57,132 nt of DNA, from assembly GCA_024644385.1 (NCBI GenBank), contig JAHELB010000006.1, positions 1 to 57,132 of the forward strand, read 5' to 3'. Under the pieces are notes generated by a model, which ran no database searches, had not been told where the DNA came from, and saw only the letters and a list, made by a program, of their open reading frames with translations. Of the stretch, positions 42,320-50,907 are shown piece after piece. How positions within the stretch are numbered: position 1 is the stretch's first letter; each line of letters begins with the position of its first letter. The position numbers and the translations under genes are program-made. The DNA is from Nitrosopumilaceae archaeon (GTDB taxonomy: Archaea > Thermoproteota > Nitrososphaeria > Nitrososphaerales > Nitrosopumilaceae).

Positions 42320-43090
42320 ATGAGCTCTGAACTTAGACTTAAAAAATTAAGAGGGTCCGGAGGCTATGTAATGGCAACCATAAATGATGAACAACAAATG
42401 AAAGGAAATCTTGGTGGACCAGATTTATTTTTAGCACCAATTGGGAGATTAGATTCAGAAATTATTACTAAACATTTTTGCAATACCTGTGAAAAAGAAT
42501 ATGAAGGACCACCAAAAATTGAATATGAAAATCCAAATGAAGAGGTTGCAGAAAATTTAATCCTTGCAGAAAAAGGACAATACATCTGTAATACCTGTAA
42601 TTCAACCCTTGCAGAATATAGGGAATTTAAAAAACAGGATGAAGTTCAGGAGGTAGGAGCTGCAAAACCATTAGAAATTGAACCAGATGTAGCACCTGAA
42701 CCAACAATTCAAGAGGAATCCCAAATAATTCCTGAAATGCAAGCGCAAACATCCACTCATACTACTGAACCAGTAGTAACAGAACCAACCCCAACAGGAT
42801 CAATAAGTTCACTGGAAGGATTAGCGGTATATGATGAAAATGCAAAGAAAATTGGGACTGCTAGACAAGTTGGAATTGATTCCAATCAAAAAATGGTGTT
42901 AACTATTATCAAAAATGATGGTGTTGAAGGGAGTGTTCTTTGGAGCAGTATTGGAAAGGTGGGAGATATTATTTTGCTAGGAAATGCAACTACTACTCAA
43001 GTAAATTTACCGGGAAAATGTTCTAATTGTGGATTTGAAAATAATGAAAACTCAAAATTTTGTGAAGAGTGCGGAACAAAGCTACAATAA
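42320..43090 (+). CDS. Zinc-ribbon and PRC-barrel domain protein
   Basis: 256 aa. An N-terminal Cys4 region (HFCNTCEKEYEGPP ... YICNTCNS), an acidic/Pro/Thr linker, a PRC-barrel-like domain (about 165-225; EGLAVYDENAKKIGTARQVG, SVLWSSIGKVGDIILLG) and a C-terminal zinc ribbon (CSNCGFENNENSKFCEECG). PRC barrels occur in ribosome-maturation and photosynthetic proteins and usually bind proteins or RNA. ATG 42371 is a possible later start. It is 43 bp upstream of the signal-peptidase gene. Confidence 0.78.
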   Translation: MSSELRLKKLRGSGGYVMATINDEQQMKGNLGGPDLFLAPIGRLDSEIITKHFCNTCEKEYEGPPKIEYENPNEEVAENLILAEKGQYICNTCNSTLAEYREFKKQDEVQEVGAAKPLEIEPDVAPEPTIQEESQIIPEMQAQTSTHTTEPVVTEPTPTGSISSLEGLAVYDENAKKIGTARQVGIDSNQKMVLTIIKNDGVEGSVLWSSIGKVGDIILLGNATTTQVNLPGKCSNCGFENNENSKFCEECGTKLQ

Positions 43091-43133
43091 TTTTTAAAGG
43101 AAATTGGTTCAATGGAAAAAGATGTGAAAGTGA

Positions 43134-43826
43134 TTGGATAAACGAATTGTTTCAAAAAGTGTAATCAAGGATATTATTATTGTAGTTTTGGGAGTGGTTG
43201 TAATATGGATTGGTTTACAAGTTGCTTTTGGGACCGAGAATCCATTCTATGTTGTAGCTAGTGGAAGTATGATTCCAGAATTACAAGTATATGATGTGTT
43301 AATAGTACAAGGCCATATTCCAATTAAGGATATTCAAGTAGGAGATATTATTGTATTTGACCGCCCATCAGGACATGACAGAGTAATAGTTCACAGAGTT
43401 GTTTCAATTATTGATGATAACCCCGTTACTCTAAGGACAAAAGGAGATAACAATATAGCTTCCATTGCTGGAACTGATTATCCAATTACAGAAAAGGAAT
43501 ACATTGGTAAGGTGGAATTTAAAATCCCTCAAATTGGTTATGTTACCCAAGTTTTAAAACCTCCCACTAACTATATCCTGATTGTTTTAGTGATTGGAGT
43601 GATGATAATTAAAGAAATTGTAAAAAGAAAAAACGTAAAAGAAATTTCTTTAAATGATCCTCTGAAATCTAAAGATCCAAATATTTTACAAGACCATTCA
43701 GATTTAGAAGCCTTAGAAAAAGATTCTGCATATTCGGAGCACTATGGATCCAAAGTTTCAGATAAAGAATCTCCAAAGAAATCTAACAAGGAGGGTGAAA
43801 AAAAATTTGGTCCATCTAAGGATTAG
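43134..43826 (+). CDS. Signal peptidase I
   Basis: 230 aa. N-terminal membrane helix (DIIIVVLGVVVIWIGLQVAF), catalytic serine in VASGSMIPEL, conserved GDIIVFDRP, and histidine in VIVHRVVSI, followed by TKGDNN, matching the Ser-His-Asp type of archaeal and eukaryotic Sec11 rather than bacterial Ser-Lys. A second helix (YILIVLVIGVMIIKEIV) and a 55-residue charged cytoplasmic tail follow. Removes signal peptides from the many exported proteins in this window. TTG 43134 is the apparent start. Confidence 0.9.
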   Translation: MDKRIVSKSVIKDIIIVVLGVVVIWIGLQVAFGTENPFYVVASGSMIPELQVYDVLIVQGHIPIKDIQVGDIIVFDRPSGHDRVIVHRVVSIIDDNPVTLRTKGDNNIASIAGTDYPITEKEYIGKVEFKIPQIGYVTQVLKPPTNYILIVLVIGVMIIKEIVKRKNVKEISLNDPLKSKDPNILQDHSDLEALEKDSAYSEHYGSKVSDKESPKKSNKEGEKKFGPSKD

Positions 43827-43995
43827 AAAGTTAGGTAGTTCCCAAACCATGCAATCAATCCATTGACGTCTTGCCTTCAATTTTTTCTGAAATTGAATTT
43901 TTTTGGGTAAACTACCTTTGTTTAATTGTAAATCGTGAAATAAAAAGAATGTCTAGTTGTAAGTTAACATTTGTTTAAAATATTTGAAAAAAATT

Positions 43996-45528
43996 CTAAA
44001 TAAGAGAATCCTTGGTTTTGAAAATTCGGTTAAAGTAACCAGATTGTTCTGAGGGTTTTTCGATATCATTAGTGATACCTGCTAGATTCTTTGCTAGATT
44101 CTTTTTGTAACCAATTTGCATCTGTCTTTGAATTTGAATTCTTTGTGCTTGTGGGGAACCAGCTCCATGCATTGATTCTGTAAGATAACCCACAGCATTT
44201 CTACCAAGCGTCATATTTTCAATTAGCCTAAGAATTCTCATTCTATTTTCAACATTAACACCCTTTCTTCCTACAAGGAATTTTTTAAGTAATGGACCAG
44301 CTACTGGGTGTCTAAAGTCTTTTTCAGAAGGGAGTGTTACCACCAATCCCCCTGCAATGTCTTGTGCAAGCCTACTAATTTCATATGGGAATCTAGTAAC
44401 GTTATGTTTGCAGACTTGGGCAAGCATATCTTCATTTAGATATACACCAGATTTCATCCTGTGTCCTAGGTGAGATGATGCAATTCCAGCAGCGAATATG
44501 GTTTCATTTAGATGAGTCATTTCAACAATTTTATCCTTGATATGTGATACTTTTGGTACTCCATTATAGTCTGCAATGGTAGCTGCAGCACCAATTAGAA
44601 CATCACCAAGTCCTGTTTTGCAGACATAGCTACGTCTATGGTAACAAGTAAATCGCTCTATAAGCATGGATGCAAATTCAAATTCTCCATGCATGAAGAC
44701 TTTGTCCCATGGAATAAACACTCTATCTAAAATCATTAATGCCTCTTGTCCGCCAAATTTTGCATTTCCATCATCGATATCCCCTCCTTCCATACTCCTA
44801 GTGTCACAAGATTGTCTGCCATAGATGTAAGTAAGTCCCTTGACATCGGCTGGAATTGCCCCAACTATTGCCCAGTCTTTATCACTTTCCGTTAACCTAA
44901 CTGTAGGCATTAAAATAATCCAATGAGAGTTAATACATCCAGTTTGGTGCGCCTTCGCTCCAGAAACATAGATACCATTTTCATCTTTATCCACAACCCT
45001 AGTAAACAAATCAGGATCCTCTTGCTCAGCTGGACCTTTTCCTCTATCGCCTTTAGGATCTGTCATGGCACCGCCAATTACAAGATTTTCTTTTTGAACC
45101 ATCTTTACAAATTCTAAAAATCTTTGATGATAATTTGTTCCATGTTTTTCATCAATTTCAAAAGTTACAGAGTGTAAAGAATTTAAGGCATCCATGCCAA
45201 CGCATCTCTGGAAACATGTTCCGGTGTTTTGTCCTAGGGTTCTCTGCATTTTATTTTGTAAAACTAAATCCTCTGCGCTTTCTGCAATATGTAAAAATCT
45301 GTTTATTTTTAATCCAGTTATTGAAGAATTGGCTGAAGCAAGTTCTTCTTCTCGTACAGCAAGATCATATGTTTCAGCTACTGCGTTAATTGAAGGTCTA
45401 ATCATTGGGTGGTCTACAGGTTCTTTGACTAGTTCTCCGAAAAGGTAAATTTTTAGATCTCGTCCTCTCAGACTTTCAATGTATTCATCTCCTGTTCTAA
45501 TTGTCTTTAGGCGTTCTACATTTGCCAT
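43996..45528 (-). CDS. 4-hydroxybutyryl-CoA dehydratase
   Basis: 510 aa from ATG 45528. Iron-sulfur flavoprotein that dehydrates 4-hydroxybutyryl-CoA to crotonyl-CoA, a key step of the thaumarchaeal 3-hydroxypropionate/4-hydroxybutyrate cycle. Cluster ligands are seen as CFQRC near residue 105 and as CYHRRSYVC near residue 300; flavin contacts include TDPKGDRGKGP and the acyl-CoA dehydrogenase-like C-terminal domain. It lies 67 bp after the synthetase that makes its substrate, the same gene order as in Nitrosopumilus maritimus (established knowledge). Confidence 0.94.
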   Translation of the reverse strand: MANVERLKTIRTGDEYIESLRGRDLKIYLFGELVKEPVDHPMIRPSINAVAETYDLAVREEELASANSSITGLKINRFLHIAESAEDLVLQNKMQRTLGQNTGTCFQRCVGMDALNSLHSVTFEIDEKHGTNYHQRFLEFVKMVQKENLVIGGAMTDPKGDRGKGPAEQEDPDLFTRVVDKDENGIYVSGAKAHQTGCINSHWIILMPTVRLTESDKDWAIVGAIPADVKGLTYIYGRQSCDTRSMEGGDIDDGNAKFGGQEALMILDRVFIPWDKVFMHGEFEFASMLIERFTCYHRRSYVCKTGLGDVLIGAAATIADYNGVPKVSHIKDKIVEMTHLNETIFAAGIASSHLGHRMKSGVYLNEDMLAQVCKHNVTRFPYEISRLAQDIAGGLVVTLPSEKDFRHPVAGPLLKKFLVGRKGVNVENRMRILRLIENMTLGRNAVGYLTESMHGAGSPQAQRIQIQRQMQIGYKKNLAKNLAGITNDIEKPSEQSGYFNRIFKTKDSLI

Positions 45529-45595
45529 ATTCACATTCCTCTGAACTTCTATAAAAATTCTAGATCAGTATTTAAAAAACCAAGGTTAAAACCGA

Positions 45596-47692
45596 TTAGA
45601 GGCCTATTCGGACATCAAGAATTCTGCAGCCTCTTCCTTTATCCATTACTAGGACAGGATTCATGTCTAATTCTTTAATTTCTTTGAAATCGGTGACCAG
45701 TTGAGAAAGTCTTTGAATACATTCGGATAATTTGGCAATATCTGATGGTTTTTCTCCTCTTACACCCTGTAAAAGTTTCTGGGTCTTTATTTCTGATATC
45801 ATATCATCTGCTTCTTTGCTAGTAACAGGTGCTAGCTTGAATGTTACATCTTTTAAGACCTCAACATAAATTCCTCCCATTCCAAGCATAATCACTGGGC
45901 CAAACCCTGGTTCTAACTTTGAACCGATAATCATCTCCTTTCCACCCTTTACCATCTCAACTATCAGAACTCCTTTGATCTCCGCCTTTTTGTTGTATTT
46001 TTTAGCATTTTTGATAATTGTTTGGAAAGCCTCTTTGATTTCTTTTTCGTTTGAAAGATTTACTTTAACTCCACCTGCATCAGATTTGTGAATTATTTGT
46101 GGAGATGCAATTTTCATTACAACTGGATAACCAATTTTTTTTGCAATCTTAATTGCTTCGGTCTCAGTTTTAGCTAGAGCGCTTGCGGGTAACGGTAGTC
46201 CATAGGATTTGAGAACTTCTTGTCCTTCTTCTTCAAGTAGATTTGGTCTCTTTTCTTTTCTAACCTTATCAAAAATTTTTTTTGCCTTTGCCTTGTTAAC
46301 TTTGAATTTAGTAATTTTTCCATCTGGTTCTTTAATCCAATTAGAAAATTTTATCATTGCAGCCAGTGTTCTTATTGCTCCCTCTGCATATGTGTAATAA
46401 GGGACATCACCGTCAGCTAAAATTTCTCTGTTGGTAATTCCTTCATCTAAACCCATTAAACTTGCAAGCATTGTTTTACGGTATTTTTTTGACATTGTAA
46501 CAATTACTTCTGCTAGCTTATCATAATTCAGTGTCCCTGAAGGAGTACACATTGTAATTACTGAACCAACCTTGGGGTGTTTGAGAACTCTATCTAAAAC
46601 ATTATGAAATCGGTTAAAATCTGCATCACCTACGATATCAACAGGGTTTCGAGAACTTCCCCAAGGGGGAATTACGGCATCGATTTTTGGGCGAATACTA
46701 TCAATTTTTGCCATTTTGACACCTAGTTTTGAACATGCGTCAGTTGAAATTATTGCAGGTCCTCCGGCGTTTGAAACAATAACTAAATCTCCTCCTGTGG
46801 GAAGTGGTTGTTTTGAAAAAGCAGTAGCATAATCAAATAATTCCTCCATGGTATCGACCCTAATTGCACCAGATTGTTTTAGTAATGCATCATAAATTTC
46901 ATCAGAACCCATCAAAGCACCTGTATGAGACATTGCAGCTTTTGCTCCTTCTGGACTTCGTCCTGATTTTAAAACTAAAACTGGTTTTTTGAGTTTACGA
47001 GTAATATTTTTACAAACTTTAAGAAACTCTTGCCCATCTCCCATATCTTCAAGGTACATTACAATTACCTTAGTTTGATTATGTGATGCTAGCATTTTTA
47101 GAACATCAACCTCACTCATTACGGCCTTGTTGCCCATACTGATTACTGCCGAAAAACCAATACCTTGTGCACTCGCATCTTCTACCAGAGCTGCACAAAT
47201 GGCCCCACTTTGAGATACAAGAGCTATTTGACCTGATTTTGGAGTAATTTTCAAAAAGGTAGAGTTCATCATTGTCTTTGGGTCAAGGTTCATTACGCCA
47301 AGACAGTTTGGTCCAATTATTTGGATTTTGTATTTTTTTGCTATATCTTTTAGTTCTTGTTCTCTTTTTGCTCCTTCTTCATCTACTTCTTTAAATCCTG
47401 CAGTTATGATTATTACTCCTCTGATTTTTTTCTTTCCGCACTCTTCTAACACATTGGCTACCAACGTATTTTTGATAACAATAACTGCGAGATCTACTGG
47501 TTTTGGAATATCCAAAACACTCTTGTACGCTTTTTTGTAAAATACAGTGTCTCTACTAGGGCTAATTGGGTAAACAGTTCCTGTAAACCCGTTCATAATA
47601 TTTGATGTAATGGTGCTTCCAACACTTCCTCTTTTGTCAGATGCTCCAATAATTGCTATAGATTTTGGTGAAAGAAAAACAGATTCAGCCAC
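45596..47692 (-). CDS. 4-hydroxybutyryl-CoA synthetase (ADP-forming)
   Basis: 698 aa. Makes acyl-CoA from acid, CoA and ATP, releasing ADP, the energy-saving enzyme type of the thaumarchaeal carbon-fixation cycle. Order: CoA-binding domain (SIAIIGASDKRGSVGSTI), succinyl-CoA-ligase-like domains with the phosphohistidine in MSHTGALMGSDE, then an ATP-grasp domain (VMKIASPQIIHKSDAGGVKV, MLGMGGIYVEVL). Its position just upstream of the 4-hydroxybutyryl-CoA dehydratase supports 4-hydroxybutyrate as substrate; the 3-hydroxypropionate enzyme is a paralogue elsewhere. Confidence 0.9.
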   Translation of the reverse strand: MAESVFLSPKSIAIIGASDKRGSVGSTITSNIMNGFTGTVYPISPSRDTVFYKKAYKSVLDIPKPVDLAVIVIKNTLVANVLEECGKKKIRGVIIITAGFKEVDEEGAKREQELKDIAKKYKIQIIGPNCLGVMNLDPKTMMNSTFLKITPKSGQIALVSQSGAICAALVEDASAQGIGFSAVISMGNKAVMSEVDVLKMLASHNQTKVIVMYLEDMGDGQEFLKVCKNITRKLKKPVLVLKSGRSPEGAKAAMSHTGALMGSDEIYDALLKQSGAIRVDTMEELFDYATAFSKQPLPTGGDLVIVSNAGGPAIISTDACSKLGVKMAKIDSIRPKIDAVIPPWGSSRNPVDIVGDADFNRFHNVLDRVLKHPKVGSVITMCTPSGTLNYDKLAEVIVTMSKKYRKTMLASLMGLDEGITNREILADGDVPYYTYAEGAIRTLAAMIKFSNWIKEPDGKITKFKVNKAKAKKIFDKVRKEKRPNLLEEEGQEVLKSYGLPLPASALAKTETEAIKIAKKIGYPVVMKIASPQIIHKSDAGGVKVNLSNEKEIKEAFQTIIKNAKKYNKKAEIKGVLIVEMVKGGKEMIIGSKLEPGFGPVIMLGMGGIYVEVLKDVTFKLAPVTSKEADDMISEIKTQKLLQGVRGEKPSDIAKLSECIQRLSQLVTDFKEIKELDMNPVLVMDKGRGCRILDVRIGL

Positions 47693-47755
47693 TTTCTTGG
47701 AGTTGAAGATTTTGTATAATAAAGCTATTCATAGGAAATTCTGATCCCTATTATT

Positions 47756-48112
47756 TTAGCTTCCCAACATTTTCCCTGCAAGATTTTCTCTTCTGGGAAC
47801 CCATGTCAAGGTAAGATTGGGAAATTTTCCAATTAAACTCCATGCTTCTTGAGCCAATATCCTTAGTTGCTCATTATTTATTGCAAAGTCATGATTTAAT
47901 TGTGAAATTGTATTTTTTGAGTCACTAAAGATTGTGATGGGTTCATTTGAATCTACAAATTTTTTTAATGCCGAAATTATTGCCATGTACTCTGCTTGGT
48001 TATTTGTAATATTGGGTTTTTTTTCATAAAATGATTCACCTGTTTCCTTAACAAAAAATCCATACCCACTATTTTCACCCCCAGAACCGTCTACATATAC
48101 GCTAATTGCCAT
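47756..48112 (-). CDS. RNase HI-like protein, last catalytic acid missing
   Basis: 118 aa from ATG 48112. RNase H fold with the first acids present: D in ISVYVDGSGG, E in NNQAEYMAIISAL and D in IFSDSKNTI. The last conserved acid, usually in a NxxAD motif, is absent: here WVPRRENLAGKMLGS ends the protein with Gly where Asp is expected. It may be inactive, use another acid, or have lost its C-terminus by frameshift. If active it removes RNA from RNA-DNA hybrids. Confidence 0.8.
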   Translation of the reverse strand: MAISVYVDGSGGENSGYGFFVKETGESFYEKKPNITNNQAEYMAIISALKKFVDSNEPITIFSDSKNTISQLNHDFAINNEQLRILAQEAWSLIGKFPNLTLTWVPRRENLAGKMLGS

Positions 48113-48172
48113 TGTACACACTCATAATTTTTACACTACAATTTACTTTTTTCTTATTCAATTAAATTGCGA

Positions 48173-48457
48173 TTAATCTAAGGTGATTTTTAAAAAGATT
48201 AGCAATCCTGCGAGTTCAGCAATCCCTACTCCCAACATATATGGGAATATTTCGTGAGAGAAGAGTTGATCCATTGAGAAATAGGCAAGACCCCCAATAA
48301 TATTATGAAGAAACAACATACTTGTTACAACAATCATTCCAAGTGGAAGTTGAGCCTTTGTTTTCCCATACATTTTTCCAAAAATTACAATCAAAATACC
48401 CAGTACCCCCATATTTGCGATTGAAACAATAGATAACACTAGAGAGGTAGGTTCCAT
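48173..48457 (-). CDS. Small three-helix membrane protein, partner of winged-helix regulator
   Basis: 94 aa, three membrane helices (about 5-25, 36-58, 68-90) and almost no other sequence. It lies 25 bp after a winged-helix regulator gene, in the same arrangement as 907-1209 after 487-879. Sequence identity between the two membrane proteins is low but length and layout are equal. Likely a membrane sensor or inhibitor for its regulator; inference only. Confidence 0.75.
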   Translation of the reverse strand: MEPTSLVLSIVSIANMGVLGILIVIFGKMYGKTKAQLPLGMIVVTSMLFLHNIIGGLAYFSMDQLFSHEIFPYMLGVGIAELAGLLIFLKITLD

Positions 48458-48482
48458 TTAGAGAAAGAAACCTCCTGAGCGC

Positions 48483-48785
48483 TTATTTACTTTTATCCAA
48501 TTTTTCTGCAATTTCATTAAATGTCTCCATATTTACTTCTAAAAAATTTGAGATAAAGTATGTAACTCCATATTTTTCTCCAATCTTTGTAATCAAGTTA
48601 TTTTTTTCAAGAATCTTAATATGATGCTGAATTGCCTTATAATCCAACCCAAGTTCTTTTGCTAACTGGTTTGTGTTTAATGGTTGTTTTTTTATAGAAA
48701 AAATAATCCTTAGACGATTTAATCCTCCACGTGAGCCTGCAAAAATAAACCAAAGGAGTCTTTTTGCATCTGGATCATTTGCCAT
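48483..48785 (-). CDS. ArsR-like winged-helix transcriptional regulator
   Basis: 100 aa. Winged helix: LLWFIFAGSRGGLNRLRIIF, NTNQLAKELGLDYKAIQHHI and ILEKNNLITKIGEKYG, with a C-terminal dimer helix. Clear paralogue of 487-879. First gene of a two-gene unit with the membrane protein 48173-48457. Confidence 0.87.
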   Translation of the reverse strand: MANDPDAKRLLWFIFAGSRGGLNRLRIIFSIKKQPLNTNQLAKELGLDYKAIQHHIKILEKNNLITKIGEKYGVTYFISNFLEVNMETFNEIAEKLDKSK

Positions 48786-48893
48786 TAATATCTAATTTCA
48801 AATGTTTTTCACTAAAAGGTATTGTGCGGTAAATTTAGGGTGACCTAGAAACTATAAAATACATAATTGGACTAATTTAATTGATTTAGAAAT

Positions 48894-49775
48894 ATGATGT
48901 TAAACTACGATGCTCCCTTGTATAGACCACCTTCAGAAGCTAAATCCTTAATTTTTCAAGTAACCTTAGGATGTTCTTTTAACGAATGTTCATTTTGTGA
49001 TATGTATAGGTCAAAACAATATTCAGAAAGACCATGGGATGAAATTAAATTAGAAATTGATATGATGGCAAAACAATTGCCAGATACCTCAAGAGTTTTT
49101 TTGGCTGATGGTGATGCATTAAATCTTGATGCAGATTATATGGTAAAAATTGTTAAATATATTTTTGAAAAATTTCCAAAATTGGAAAGAATTTCTTGCT
49201 ATGCAATGCCAATGAATATCTTAAAGAAAACACCAGAAGAGTTAAAAAAAATGTATGACGCTGGGTTGACCATGTTTTATTTGGGGATAGAAAGTGGTTC
49301 AGATATAGTACTAAAAAAAGTAACAAAAGGGGCCACTTCAAAAACTATTATCAAGTCAGTGAATAAAGCAAAGGAGGCAGGATATACCATGTCTTGTATG
49401 GTTATACTGGGTCTAGGAGGTAAAAAATATTCCAGGGATCACATTCATGGGACTGCAAAGGTAATTAGCGCATGTTCTCCACAGTATGTGGGTGCATTAA
49501 CTCTATATCTAGAAAATGGAATTAAGGAGGAGTTTTTGCAAAAATATAATGGAGAATTTGTACAACTAAATGATGATGAAGCTTTGAATGAATTAGAAGA
49601 ATTACTAAGTAACATTGAGACTAGTGATGAAATTATTTTCCGAGCAAATCATGGTTCTAATGCATATACAATCAAGGGTACATTTCCTCAAGACAAACAA
49701 AAAATGTTGGACCAACTAAAATGGATGAAGGAACATCCTGAAGTGGTAAGGCCCCAAGGATTAAGAGGATTTTAA
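48894..49775 (+). CDS. Radical SAM protein
   Basis: 293 aa. The cluster motif is GCSFNECSFCDMY, spaced C-x4-C-x2-C rather than the common CxxxCxxC; this spacing is typical for a known group of small radical SAM proteins of unknown substrate. Further features are the GDALNLD and GIESGSD motifs, which bind S-adenosylmethionine. It uses a 4Fe-4S cluster to make a 5'-deoxyadenosyl radical; substrate unknown. A 4-bp overlap with the convergent gene at 49772. Confidence 0.88.
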   Translation: MMLNYDAPLYRPPSEAKSLIFQVTLGCSFNECSFCDMYRSKQYSERPWDEIKLEIDMMAKQLPDTSRVFLADGDALNLDADYMVKIVKYIFEKFPKLERISCYAMPMNILKKTPEELKKMYDAGLTMFYLGIESGSDIVLKKVTKGATSKTIIKSVNKAKEAGYTMSCMVILGLGGKKYSRDHIHGTAKVISACSPQYVGALTLYLENGIKEEFLQKYNGEFVQLNDDEALNELEELLSNIETSDEIIFRANHGSNAYTIKGTFPQDKQKMLDQLKWMKEHPEVVRPQGLRGF

Positions 49776-50224
49776 ATCAAATTCCTTTGGTCGAGATACA
49801 CAACCTTGAAAATCGTAACATAGTATTCTCCATCAAAAATTTTAGTTGTTTTTCCATCTTCCACGTTTAATACTCTGAACTTGTACTCGTAGTTTCCATT
49901 TTCATTTACATCAGTTTGAGCAAAATGAGATGCGTCATCACCCTTGAAGATTTGAATGATTACCGGGTATCCCTCAACATGATTTGCTATTTTACCTTCG
50001 ACAAATCCCCAAGGTAAAGAGTCCTTTTCAGGAGTATTGAAAATAAGTGTAGTTTTCTCTAATCCAATAAACCCGTTTATTGGAATGTACTCAGTTTGTG
50101 GGAGATGTGAGTGTTCACTAATAAAAGTCTGGCCGGAATGAGGATGCGCAAAAACAATGGATGATGATGAGAGAATAATAATTCCGCTTAGAATTGCTAA
50201 AGCCAAGAATTTTGGATTGTCCAT
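49772..50224 (-). CDS. Secreted His-rich beta-sandwich protein
   Basis: 150 aa. Signal peptide (ALAILSGIIILSSSSIVFA), then a His-rich start to the mature protein (HPHSGQTFISEHSHLPQ) able to bind metal such as copper, and a beta-rich domain (WGFVEGKIANHVEGYPVIIQ; GNYEYKFRVLNVEDGKTTKI). Exported. It follows the CcdA-YHS-thioredoxin-like operon on the same strand after a 38-bp gap, so a common metal/redox role is possible. Confidence 0.7.
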   Translation of the reverse strand: MDNPKFLALAILSGIIILSSSSIVFAHPHSGQTFISEHSHLPQTEYIPINGFIGLEKTTLIFNTPEKDSLPWGFVEGKIANHVEGYPVIIQIFKGDDASHFAQTDVNENGNYEYKFRVLNVEDGKTTKIFDGEYYVTIFKVVYLDQRNLI

Positions 50225-50262
50225 ATAGAGGAGGTTTTGAATTGGCGATTTAATATTTTCTA

Positions 50263-50514
50263 CTATAGTGTCTCGATGACTATTTTTAGTTTATCAGGTA
50301 ATTCCGGTAATTCTGTATGACTTTCATTATTTTGAAGAATTTCAGGTCCAATACGCCGAACTCTTTGTGTGCCAATTAAGGTGTCAATATTTCTTTGAAT
50401 ATCTTTTTCAGAAAGAATTTGTTTTAATTTCTCAAAAAGGATTTCTTCTTTTTCATATTTTTTTATTGCATATTGAACAAGTATCATTTTTTCATCCATA
50501 GAATAATCTTCCAT
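50263..50514 (-). CDS. Hypothetical small helical protein
   Basis: 83 aa, charged and helical (MDEKMILVQYAIKKYEKEEI, LFEKLKQILSEKDIQRNIDT), possibly a degenerate winged helix: TLIGTQRVRRIGPEI could be a wing. It is downstream of the CcdA-YHS-thioredoxin-like genes on the same strand, 40 bp after the last. No known family. Confidence 0.6.
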   Translation of the reverse strand: MEDYSMDEKMILVQYAIKKYEKEEILFEKLKQILSEKDIQRNIDTLIGTQRVRRIGPEILQNNESHTELPELPDKLKIVIETL

Positions 50515-50554
50515 TTGTAAATTCCCGTCATTTCAATGTAAAAAACATTATCTC

Positions 50555-50776
50555 TTATGGGATAATTTTCTTGAGATCTTTTATCTTTGGAACCCCAGAA
50601 AAAACTAATTTTCCATCAATTACCAAACCTGGAGCTACAAAAATTGGGTATTTTGCCAAGTATTCGGGATTTTCGGTGACATCTATCAAATCATATGATA
50701 AACCAAGGTTTTCAAGCATATTTTCAAGTACTTTACAATTCGAACAACCAGGAGTGGTTAAAACTTCAAATTTCAT
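50555..50776 (-). CDS. Small thioredoxin/glutaredoxin-like CxxC protein
   Basis: 73 aa, minimal thioredoxin fold. Active site TTPGCSNCKVLENML, then YDLIDVTENPEYLAKY, cis-proline region VAPGLVIDGKLVFSG. Typical of small redox-active disulfide proteins. It overlaps the YHS gene by 4 bp (ATGA), so the two are coupled. Likely passes electrons to or from CcdA; inference from context. Confidence 0.87.
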   Translation of the reverse strand: MKFEVLTTPGCSNCKVLENMLENLGLSYDLIDVTENPEYLAKYPIFVAPGLVIDGKLVFSGVPKIKDLKKIIP

Positions 50777-50907
50777 GATTCTATAAATTGATCAGGGTTT
50801 TTCTCAAAGGCCCATCTACATGATGCACAACAAAATCGATATTCCTTTCCATTATGTAAAAGGGGTTCTCCTTTGTCAACCTCCATGCCACAAACAGGAT
50901 CCTTCAT
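50773..50907 (-). CDS. YHS-domain protein
   Basis: 44 aa: MKDPVCGMEVDKGEPLLHNG then KEYRFCCASCRWAFEKNPDQ. This is a complete YHS domain with its three cysteine positions (DPVCGM and FCCASC). YHS domains are small metal-associated modules, often in copper transporters and heavy-metal proteins. It overlaps the ccdA stop and the thioredoxin-like start, each by 4 bp or fewer. Confidence 0.9.
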   Translation of the reverse strand: MKDPVCGMEVDKGEPLLHNGKEYRFCCASCRWAFEKNPDQFIES

